Shown: positions 57,449 to 64,000 of the stretch, in pieces | How the letters are laid out: each line of letters begins with the position of its first letter | Position numbering within the stretch: the first letter of the stretch is position 1 | DNA from: Streptomyces sp. B3I8 | Lineage (GTDB): Bacteria; Actinomycetota; Actinomycetes; Streptomycetales; Streptomycetaceae | NCBI RefSeq assembly: GCF_030816915.1 | Contig: NZ_JAUSYN010000002.1 | Location: 5,035,501-5,099,500 of the forward strand | Direction: 5' to 3' | Length of the DNA stretch: 64,000 nucleotides | Notes under the pieces: model-generated | Database searches by the model: none | What the model was told of the DNA's origin: nothing | What the model saw: only the letters and a program-made list of their open reading frames with translations | Made by a program: the position numbers and the translations under genes

Positions 57449-58129
57449 CTAATACCCGCGATTCCCGCACATGGAGGGCGATGCCCCCGGGGCCGGCGCC
57501 CCCCAGGCCGAAGCCTCCACGGCGGCCACCGTCCGCGCCCCCGCCCCCAGCGCCAGCGCCGCCCGCAGATCGTCACCCGTGTCGACGTCCTGGCGCACCG
57601 AGTCCACCGAGCGCGTCGCGAGTTCCACCGCCCCCGAGGCCAGATGCCGCCGCCGGGAATCCACTCCGAAGGCCGGCCGCAATTCCCGCCCCGGCCCCGC
57701 CGCCAGCAACGTCGTGCCGATTCCCGCCGCGTCCGCGAGGAAAGAACGCGGAAATGCGGTGGCCGCCCGCAGCACCCGCCCCAATTCGGCGGGCCGCAGC
57801 GCCGGGAGATCGGCGTTGAGCGCGGCGACCGCCGCCCCCGGCCGCCGGGACCGTACGACCCCCGCCCCGTGCGCCAGTGCCGCGTTCAGGCCGCCCGCCG
57901 GCTCGTCGGGGACGATCACCGCGCCGAGCACGGACAGTTCCCGCCCGGCGAGCGGGTCGTCCGTGACGACCGCCACATCGCGCACCTCGGGACAGGCCAG
58001 CGTCGCTGCCACCGTGTCCTGCGCGAACGCCAGGGCGAGCCCCGGGCGCACCTCGTCCCCGGTGGTGTCCGTCAGGCGGCTCTTGGCTCGCGCCAGGGCT
58101 TTCACCGGGATGACCAACGACCACTGCAC
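57449..58129 (-). CDS. cofC: 2-phospholactate/phosphoenolpyruvate guanylyltransferase (F420 synthesis)
   Basis: A 226-residue CofC/FbiD nucleotidyltransferase, activating a three-carbon phospho-acid with GTP for coenzyme F420. Signature blocks are WSLVIPVKALARAKSRL (GTP loop), VAVVTDDPLA, PDEPAGGLNAALAHGA, AALNADLPALRPAEL and RPAFGVDSRRRHLASGAVEL. The start is GTG 58129 with GGAGCGC upstream; the longer frame to 58210 lacks support. Followed by the cold-shock-like gene. Confidence 0.9.
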   Translation of the reverse strand: MQWSLVIPVKALARAKSRLTDTTGDEVRPGLALAFAQDTVAATLACPEVRDVAVVTDDPLAGRELSVLGAVIVPDEPAGGLNAALAHGAGVVRSRRPGAAVAALNADLPALRPAELGRVLRAATAFPRSFLADAAGIGTTLLAAGPGRELRPAFGVDSRRRHLASGAVELATRSVDSVRQDVDTGDDLRAALALGAGARTVAAVEASAWGAPAPGASPSMCGNRGY

Positions 58130-58326
58130 GCGCGCTCCGTCCGCCGACCCGTCGCGCCCATTGTCACCCGGACCGCACACGGCCCGCCCACGTCCCACCT
58201 GGCTGTTCACACACCGGGGCGTACGGTGTTCTCGACAGACAGGCGGCCCGGGGCCACACTTGTGCGGCTCCCCGGGCCCGGGTTCCAGACCCGTGAGGCC
58301 CCAAGCCCCTAGAGGAAGGTGTCCGT

Positions 58327-59196
58327 GTGCCCCGCCGGAGAATCGGCTTCTGGTACCGCTTCGCCGCGGTGCTCTGCAAACCTCCGCTGGTGGTTCTGCT
58401 GAAGCGGGATTGGCGCGGAATGGAGAACATGCCGGCCGACGGCGGATTCATCACCGCGGTGAACCACAATTCGCATGTGGACCCCTTCGCGTACGCGCAC
58501 TACCAGTACAACACCGGGCGTGTTCCGCGTTTTCTCGCGAAGAGCGGACTTTTCCGCAAGGGATTCGTCGGCGCCGCCATGCGCGGCACCGGCCAGATCC
58601 CCGTCTACCGCGAGACGACGGACGCGCTCAGCGCCTTCCGAGCCGCGATCCACGCCGTGGAGAGCGGCGAGTGCGTGGCGTTCTACCCCGAGGGCACCCT
58701 GACCCGCGACCCCGGCCTGTGGCCCATGACCGGCAAGACCGGTGCCGCGCGCGTCGCCCTGCAGACCCGGTGCCCGGTGATCCCCGTCGCCCAGTGGGGC
58801 GCCAACGAACTGCTGCCGCCCTATGCGAAGAAGCCGGTCCTCTTCCCGCGCAAGACGCACCGCGTCGTCGCGGGCCCGCCGGTGGACCTCAGCGACTTCT
58901 ACGGCCGTGAGATGACGCCCGACCTGCTCAAGGAGGCGACGGAGGTCATCATGGCCGCCATCACCCGCCTGCTCGAGGAGATCCGCGGCGAGAAGGCGCC
59001 CGACAAGCGGTACGACCCGCGCGAGGTCCGTATCGAGCAGCGCCGCCGCACCGCCGCGGCCACCGCCGCGAAGCGCAAGACACACCAGGAGCCCGGGCAA
59101 CGGGACGATCAGCACCGCGAGCAGCAAGAGCACGCAGAGCACCAAGAGCACCAAGAGCACGCCGAGCAGGCACAGCAAGAGGGGCAGGGCACGTGA
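58327..59196 (+). CDS. plsC: 1-acylglycerol-3-phosphate acyltransferase
   Basis: A 289-residue membrane-associated acyltransferase making phosphatidic acid. Catalytic motif I NHNSHVDPFAYAH (H-x4-D), motif III VAFYPEGTLTRD and motif IV-like VIPVAQWGANELLPP are intact. The C-terminal about 35 residues are a His/Glu/Gln-rich repeat tail (HAEHQEHQEHAEQ). GTG 58327 follows GAGGAAGG. The stop overlaps the gpsA start by 4 bp (GTGA), and the gpsA product feeds the same pathway. Confidence 0.93.
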   Translation: MPRRRIGFWYRFAAVLCKPPLVVLLKRDWRGMENMPADGGFITAVNHNSHVDPFAYAHYQYNTGRVPRFLAKSGLFRKGFVGAAMRGTGQIPVYRETTDALSAFRAAIHAVESGECVAFYPEGTLTRDPGLWPMTGKTGAARVALQTRCPVIPVAQWGANELLPPYAKKPVLFPRKTHRVVAGPPVDLSDFYGREMTPDLLKEATEVIMAAITRLLEEIRGEKAPDKRYDPREVRIEQRRRTAAATAAKRKTHQEPGQRDDQHREQQEHAEHQEHQEHAEQAQQEGQGT

Positions 59197-60203
59197 GCGA
59201 GCCGGTCAGGGCCGCCGTCTTCGGCACGGGATCGTGGGGCACGGCCTTCGGCATGGTGCTCGCCGACGCCGGGTGCGAGGTCACCCTGTGGGCGCGGCGC
59301 CCGGAGCTGGCCGAGGCGGTCAACTCCACCCGGACCAACCCCGACTACCTGCCGGGCATCGAACTCCCGGCCCGTCTGCGGGCGACCGCCGACCCCGCCG
59401 AGGCCGCCCGCGACGCCGACTTCACCGTGCTCGCCGTGCCCTCCCAGACGCTGCGCGCCAACCTCGCGGAGTGGGGGCCGCTGCTCGCCCCCGGCACCGT
59501 CCTGGTCTCCCTGATGAAGGGCGTCGAACTCGGCTCCGCGATGCGGATGAGCGAGGTCGTCGAGGACGTCGCCAAGGTCGGACCCGAGCGCATCGCGGTG
59601 GTCACCGGCCCCAATCTCGCCCGGGAGATCGCCGCCCGGATGCCGGCCGCCGCCGTGGTCGCCTGCACCGACGAGACCGTCGCCCGACGGCTCCAGACCG
59701 CCTGCCACACGCGGTACTTCCGCCCGTACACCAACACCGACGTGGTCGGCTGCGAACTGGGCGGCGCGATCAAGAACGTCATCGGGCTGGCGGTCGGCAT
59801 CGCCGACGGCATGGGGCTCGGCGACAACGCCAAGGGCTCGCTCATCACCCGGGGGCTCGCCGAGACCACCCGGCTCGGCCTCGCCATGGGCGCCGACCCG
59901 CTGACCTTCTCCGGTCTCGCGGGTCTCGGTGACCTGGTCGCCACCTGCTCCTCGCCGCTGTCGCGCAACCACACCTTCGGCACCAACCTCGGCAAGGGCA
60001 TGACCGTCGAGGAGACCATCGCGGTCACCAAGCAGACCGCGGAGGGCGTCAAGTCCTGCGAGTCCGTACGGGACCTGGGCCGACGGCACGGCGTCGAGAT
60101 GCCGCTGACCGAGACCGTCGTCGGCATCGTCCACGAGGGCAAGTCGCCGGTGACCGCGGTCAAGGAGCTGATGGGGCGCAGCGCCAAGTCCGAACGGCAC
60201 TGA
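59193..60203 (+). CDS. gpsA: Glycerol-3-phosphate dehydrogenase (NAD(P)+)
   Basis: A 336-residue enzyme that reduces dihydroxyacetone phosphate to glycerol 3-phosphate, the backbone for phospholipids. The Rossmann motif is AAVFGTGSWGTAFGMVLADAG. Other blocks are LMKGVELGSAMRMSEVV, VTGPNLAREIAARMPAAAV, GALKN-equivalent GGAIKNVIGLAVGIADGMGLGDNAKG and GDLVATCSSPLSRN. Start GTG 59193, overlapping plsC by 4 bp, indicates coupled translation. Confidence 0.95.
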   Translation: MSEPVRAAVFGTGSWGTAFGMVLADAGCEVTLWARRPELAEAVNSTRTNPDYLPGIELPARLRATADPAEAARDADFTVLAVPSQTLRANLAEWGPLLAPGTVLVSLMKGVELGSAMRMSEVVEDVAKVGPERIAVVTGPNLAREIAARMPAAAVVACTDETVARRLQTACHTRYFRPYTNTDVVGCELGGAIKNVIGLAVGIADGMGLGDNAKGSLITRGLAETTRLGLAMGADPLTFSGLAGLGDLVATCSSPLSRNHTFGTNLGKGMTVEETIAVTKQTAEGVKSCESVRDLGRRHGVEMPLTETVVGIVHEGKSPVTAVKELMGRSAKSERH

Positions 60204-60374
60204 CCCCGAACGCCACTGGTCCCGGGCGGTCCCGGCCCGCCGCCCGCCGCCCGCACACCCGGTCCGCCGGTCGCCGACGCCCCGCCGGGCGACCGCCGGT
60301 GCCACGCTGAGCGACCGTTCGTACGACGGTGAGCGACCGTCCGTGCGACGCGCGGCGACGGCCGGTGGCGGGCG

Positions 60375-60403
60375 CTGACGCCGAGCATGCGGGCGGGTAC
60401 CCT
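60375..60403 (+). promoter_or_regulatory. Putative promoter giving a leaderless ddl transcript
   Basis: CTGACG (60375-60380), a 17-base spacer and TACCCT (60398-60403) place the start point about 7-10 bases downstream, at or next to ATG 60413. No Shine-Dalgarno precedes that ATG. Confidence 0.45.
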
Positions 60404-60412
60404 CATCGCGAT

Positions 60413-61570
60413 ATGAGCACCGAGAACCTCCCCCAGACTTCCGGGCAGCCGCCCCGCAAGCCGCGTGTGGCCGTCGTGTTCGGCGGCCGCAGCTCAGAAC
60501 ACGGGATCTCCGTGGTCACCGCCGGCGCCGTACTGAACGCCATCGACCGGACCAAGTACGACGTCCTGCCGATCGGCATCACACGGGAGGGCCGCTGGGC
60601 GCTCACGGCCGACGAGCCGGCCCGCATGGCGATCGTCGACCGCAGGCCGCCGGACGTCGACGAACTCGCCGACGCGGCCGAGGGCGGCGTGGTGCTCCCC
60701 GTCGACCCCGCCAACCGCGAGGTCGTCTACACCGAACCCGGTTCCGTGCCCAAGGCGCTCGGCGAGGTCGACGTCGTCTTCCCCGTGCTGCACGGCCCCT
60801 ACGGTGAGGACGGCACCCTCCAGGGGCTGCTGGAGCTGTCCGGGGTGCCGTACGTCGGCTCGGGCGTGCTCGCCTCGGCCGTCGGCCAGGACAAGGAGTA
60901 CATGAAGCGGGTGTTCACCTCGTTCGGGCTGAAGGTCGGCCCCTACGTGGTGATCCGGCCGCGCGAGTGGGAGCGCGACCGGGCGGCCGCCCGCAAGAAG
61001 ATCGTCGACTTCGCCGGCGAGCACGGCTGGCCGCTGTTCGTGAAGCCCGCGCGCGCGGGCTCGTCCATCGGCATCACCAAGGTCGACGACCTCGCCGGTC
61101 TGGACGAGGCGGTCGAGGAGGCGCAGCGGCACGACCCGAAGATCCTGATCGAGGCGGAGCTGCGCGGGCGCGAGATCGAGTGCGGGGTGCTGGAGTTCGA
61201 GGACGGGCCGCGTGCCTCGGTGCCCGCCGAGATCCCGCCGCCCGACACCCACGCGTACTACGACTTCGAGGCCAAGTACATCGACTCCACCCCCGGTCTC
61301 GTCCCCGCCCCGCTGACGCCGGAGGAGACCGCCGAGGTGCGGCGCCTCGCTGTCGAGGCGTTCGAGGCGGCCTCCTGCGAGGGGCTGGTGCGGGCGGACT
61401 TCTTCCGCACCGAGGACGGGGAGTTCGTCATCAACGAGATCAACACGATGCCGGGCTTCACCCCGATCTCGATGTTCCCGCAGATGTGGCAGGCGACCGG
61501 TGTCTCCTACGGGGAACTGGTGGACCGGCTGATCGAGGCGGCGCTGCGGCGGTCCACCGGACTGCGCTGA
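60413..61570 (+). CDS. ddl: D-alanine--D-alanine ligase
   Basis: A 385-residue ATP-grasp ligase that makes D-Ala-D-Ala for peptidoglycan. Signatures are VAVVFGGRSSEHGISVVTAGAVL, PVLHGPYGEDGTLQGLLELSGVPYVGSGVLAS, WPLFVKPARAGSSIGITKV, the ELRGREIECGVLE strand and DFFRTEDGEFVINEINTMPGFTPISMFPQM. Tyr rather than Phe in the omega-loop (GVPYVGSG) is consistent with a D-Ala rather than D-Lac product, as expected outside vancomycin-resistance ligases. ATG 60413 seems leaderless. Confidence 0.95.
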   Translation: MSTENLPQTSGQPPRKPRVAVVFGGRSSEHGISVVTAGAVLNAIDRTKYDVLPIGITREGRWALTADEPARMAIVDRRPPDVDELADAAEGGVVLPVDPANREVVYTEPGSVPKALGEVDVVFPVLHGPYGEDGTLQGLLELSGVPYVGSGVLASAVGQDKEYMKRVFTSFGLKVGPYVVIRPREWERDRAAARKKIVDFAGEHGWPLFVKPARAGSSIGITKVDDLAGLDEAVEEAQRHDPKILIEAELRGREIECGVLEFEDGPRASVPAEIPPPDTHAYYDFEAKYIDSTPGLVPAPLTPEETAEVRRLAVEAFEAASCEGLVRADFFRTEDGEFVINEINTMPGFTPISMFPQMWQATGVSYGELVDRLIEAALRRSTGLR

Positions 61571-61594
61571 GCGACGGCGTCGCGCCGGGTCGTG

Positions 61595-62122
61595 TCAGGT
61601 CATGGAGGCGGTTCCCTCGGGAACCGCCTTCTTGACGGCGGAGGCGAGGCCGGTGAGGACGCCGGCGCCCTCGTCCTGCCCGGACATCCCCTTCGGCAGG
61701 CTCACCTGTACGTAGGCCACGCGGTTGGCCGTGGTGAACCGCCAGGTGCCGTCGTCCTGCTTCTCCATGAGCCAGTCCACGCCGTTCACGCCGCCGGCCA
61801 GGGCGTCCGCGTCGCCGCCCTCGGCCACCTTCGGGTCGATCATCTTCGGCGGCCGTACGACACCGCAGCGCAGTATGATCGCTGGGCTTCCCCAGCCCGC
61901 CGTGTAGGCGGACCGGGGCCCGGGGTCGTTGCGGCGGTGCCCGTCCAGCTTCTCGGGCAGCACCCGGTGCAGTGCCCGGCACACCTTCGCCGTCTTCGCG
62001 TCGGGGGAGGGAACCGCGAGGGCGGTGCCGCCGTCTGCCGAGGAACAGCCCGTCGCCGCCAGCAGCAGCGCGGCGACGGGAGCGACGGGCAGGCCGAGGA
62101 GTCGGTGGCGGGAGAAGTTCAC
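61595..62122 (-). CDS. DUF3515 lipoprotein
   Basis: A 175-residue exported protein. The signal peptide has a lipobox LLLAATGCSS (cysteine at about 26). The DUF3515 body shows KVCRALHRVLPEKLDGHRRN, AYTAGWGSPAIILRCGV and GVDWLMEKQDDGTWRFTTANRVAYVQVSLP. DUF3515 is conserved in Actinobacteria, commonly beside ddl and thiL, as here; function unknown. The start GTG 62122 fits the signal peptide. Convergent with ddl. Confidence 0.88.
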   Translation of the reverse strand: MNFSRHRLLGLPVAPVAALLLAATGCSSADGGTALAVPSPDAKTAKVCRALHRVLPEKLDGHRRNDPGPRSAYTAGWGSPAIILRCGVVRPPKMIDPKVAEGGDADALAGGVNGVDWLMEKQDDGTWRFTTANRVAYVQVSLPKGMSGQDEGAGVLTGLASAVKKAVPEGTASMT

Positions 62123-62142
62123 CGGCCAAGGGTAGACGGGGG

Positions 62143-62376
62143 CTACAGGTGCACCACCGGGCAGGTCAGCGTGCGGGTGATGCCGTCCACTTGCTGGACT
62201 CTGGCGACCACCATGCGACCGAGTTCGTCGACAGTGTCGGCCTGCGCGCGCACGATGACGTCGTAGGGACCGGTCACGTCCTCGGCCTGGATGATCCCAG
62301 GGAGCTTGCCGATCGTCTCGGCGACGGTCGACGCCTTGCCGACCTCGGTCTGGATCAGGATGTATGCCTGTACCAC
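62143..62376 (-). CDS. Stand-alone AsnC/Lrp ligand-binding domain protein
   Basis: A 77-residue RAM-domain protein (VQAYILIQTEVGKASTVAET, GPYDVIVRAQADTVDELGR, ITRTLTCPVVHL) without any DNA-binding domain. Such proteins form dimers that bind amino acids and may modulate other Lrp-type regulators. The start is GTG 62376, 4 bases after GGAGG. It lies 20 bp before the DUF3515 gene on the same strand. Confidence 0.88.
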   Translation of the reverse strand: MVQAYILIQTEVGKASTVAETIGKLPGIIQAEDVTGPYDVIVRAQADTVDELGRMVVARVQQVDGITRTLTCPVVHL

Positions 62377-62585
62377 GGAACCTCCAGGGCGGCCACGAGG
62401 ATCATGTGGGGGGAAGGGACGCCACGGTATCGCGTCGCCCTCGGCCGCGGGGAGACCCGCGCACGCCGTGGTGCGGCGCGGGTGGGGGCCGGGGCGGGCG
62501 CGGAGCGGGAAGCGACGGTCGTGAGCGAGGCCCGGTCCGGTGCCGGGCACGTGGCGCGGACAGGCACAGAAGGGGCGATACGACG

Positions 62586-63551
62586 ATGAAGGGCACCGTT
62601 GGCGAGTTGGGGGAGTTCGGGCTCATCAGGGAGCTCACCTCCCGGCTCACCACCACCCCGGCAGTCCGGATCGGCCCCGGCGACGACGCCGCGGTGGTCT
62701 CCGCGCCCGACCGCAGGGTGGTGGCGAGCACCGATGTGCTCCTGGAGGGACGGCACTTCCGGCGCGACTGGTCCACGGCGTACGACGTCGGCCGCAAGGC
62801 CGCCGCGCAGAACCTCGCGGACATCGCCGCGATGGGGGCGGTGCCGACCGCGCTGCTGCTCGGCCTCGTCGTCCCGGCGGAACTGCCGGTCACCTGGCCG
62901 ACGGAGCTGATGGACGGGCTGCGCGACGAGTGCCAGGTCGCCGGTGCGGCGGTGGTGGGCGGCGACGTGGTGCGGGGCGACACCATCACCGTGGCCATCA
63001 CGGCCCTGGGGGACCTGCGCAACCACGAGCCGGTGACCCGGGGCGGGGCGCAGCCCGGCGACGTGGTCGCCGTCACCGGGTGGCTGGGGTGGTCGGCGGC
63101 CGGGTACGCGGTGCTCTCGCGGGGCTTCCGCTCGCCGCGGGCCTTCGTCGAGGCGCACCGGCGGCCCGAACCCCCGTACCACGCCGGGCCGGCCGCGGCC
63201 GGACTGGGCGCGACCGCGATGTGCGACGTGAGCGACGGGCTCATCGCCGACCTCGGGCACATCGCCGAGGCGAGCAAGGTGCGCATCGACGTGCGGTCCG
63301 GGGCGCTGGACGTCCCCTCGCAGATGAACGACATCGGACAGGCGGTCGGGGTCGACCCGCTGCAGTGGGTGCTGACCGGCGGCGAGGACCACGCGATCGT
63401 CGCGACCTTCCCGCCCGACGTGAAACTGCCGGCGCGGTGGAAGGTGATCGGCGAGGTGCTGAACCCCTCGGCCCTGCCGCAGGTCACGGTGGACGGGGCG
63501 CCGTGGACCCGCAAGGGCGGCTGGGACCACTTCGGGGACATCGAGTCGTGA
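62586..63551 (+). CDS. thiL: Thiamine-monophosphate kinase
   Basis: A 321-residue PurM-like kinase forming thiamine pyrophosphate. Signatures are [87 protein letters not shown] and [18 protein letters not shown] 62586. Its stop overlaps the thiD start (GTGA), giving a thiamine operon. Confidence 0.95.
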   Translation: MKGTVGELGEFGLIRELTSRLTTTPAVRIGPGDDAAVVSAPDRRVVASTDVLLEGRHFRRDWSTAYDVGRKAAAQNLADIAAMGAVPTALLLGLVVPAELPVTWPTELMDGLRDECQVAGAAVVGGDVVRGDTITVAITALGDLRNHEPVTRGGAQPGDVVAVTGWLGWSAAGYAVLSRGFRSPRAFVEAHRRPEPPYHAGPAAAGLGATAMCDVSDGLIADLGHIAEASKVRIDVRSGALDVPSQMNDIGQAVGVDPLQWVLTGGEDHAIVATFPPDVKLPARWKVIGEVLNPSALPQVTVDGAPWTRKGGWDHFGDIES

Positions 63552-64000
63552 GCGCCGCCGCCCCGCCCACGGTGCTGACCGTGGCCGGCTCCGACTCCGG
63601 CGGGGGTGCGGGGATCCAGGCCGACCTGAAGACGATGCTGGCGCTGGGTGTGCACGGGATGAGCGTGCTCACCGCGGTGACCGCGCAGAACTCCGTGGGC
63701 GTGCAGGGCGCGTGGCCGCTGCCGGTGGAGGCGGTGCGGGCGCAGTACCGCAGCGTCGTCGACGACATCGGGGTGCGGGCGGTCAAGACGGGGATGCTCG
63801 CGTCGGCCGAACTGGTGCGGACGGTGGCGGAACTGCTGGCCGGGACGGACGCCCCGGTCGTCGTCGACCCGGTGGGGGTCTCCAAACACGGGGATCCGCT
63901 GCTCGCCGAGTCCGCGCTCGACTCCGTGCGGACGCGGCTGCTGCCGGTGGCGACGGTGGCGACGCCGAACCTGGACGAGGTGGCGCAGCTCACGGGGGTG
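63548..64000 (+). CDS. thiD: Hydroxymethylpyrimidine/phosphomethylpyrimidine kinase, 5' part
   Basis: The first 151 residues of ThiD, which phosphorylates HMP and HMP-P for thiamine synthesis. It runs off the right edge. Features: [20 protein letters not shown] at the N-terminus, [28 protein letters not shown] and [16 protein letters not shown], then [12 protein letters not shown]. Start GTG 63548 overlaps thiL by 4 bp. Confidence 0.93.
   Translation, partial: MSAAAPPTVLTVAGSDSGGGAGIQADLKTMLALGVHGMSVLTAVTAQNSVGVQGAWPLPVEAVRAQYRSVVDDIGVRAVKTGMLASAELVRTVAELLAGTDAPVVVDPVGVSKHGDPLLAESALDSVRTRLLPVATVATPNLDEVAQLTGV

Overview
The window is high-GC DNA with strongly third-position-GC-biased genes, frequent GTG starts and many overlapping convergent and antisense open frames. 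Its gene order (proline catabolism - leuB - ilvE - cimA - accB/accE - two conservons - gltX - tRNA-Gln/Glu cluster - ndgR/leuCD - hupS - cofC - plsC/gpsA/ddl - thiL/thiD) is that of the chromosomal core of a Streptomyces. Product names rest on motif recognition and remembered family features; no database search was run.

Region 1 (1-8.4 kb) is accessory. On the minus strand lies a small biosynthesis-like cluster: a heme-oxygenase-like diiron enzyme, an IDO-type 2-oxoglutarate dioxygenase and, behind a strong terminator, the start of a DapF-like epimerase. A divergent SARP/NB-ARC regulator carries an early TTA codon. Next comes a convergent pair that I consider the most interesting item: a 169-residue protein and an NLR-like NACHT protein with a membrane domain. 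They share an RHIM-like amyloid signalling motif, at the C-terminal side of the first and the extreme N-terminus of the second. This is the layout expected of a prion-type immune or cell-death receptor and its effector.

Region 2 (8.4-18.3 kb) holds a PucR regulator divergent from proline dehydrogenase and P5C dehydrogenase, a toxin-antitoxin operon broken by a MITE, and branched-chain amino acid genes leuB, ilvE and cimA. cimA has a leader peptide plus terminator that looks like an attenuator. Region 3 (18.3-27 kb) is secreted carbohydrate hydrolysis (GH30 and GH3, divergent), a glycine-rich membrane protein flanked by about 215-bp inverted repeats, and a YceI protein. Region 4 (27-43 kb) has acyl-CoA carboxylase beta and epsilon, an SDR with an MmyB-like regulator, and two tandem cvnABCD conservons whose cvnD copies are nearly identical.

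Region 5 (43-52.5 kb) has an FAH-family hydrolase and gltX, then accessory material: two TetR/redox divergent modules, a DUF4241 protein, five tRNAs (Gln-Glu-Glu-Gln-Glu) and gene debris. Region 6 (52.5-64 kb) is core again: ndgR divergent from leuCD, HU-like hupS, F420 guanylyltransferase cofC, plsC-gpsA-ddl, a DUF3515 lipoprotein, an AsnC-ligand-domain protein, and thiL-thiD running off the edge.

Mobile DNA is limited to three copies of one MITE family (CTAG target duplications) and a transposase scrap. I saw no rRNA, CRISPR array, prophage or complete insertion sequence.
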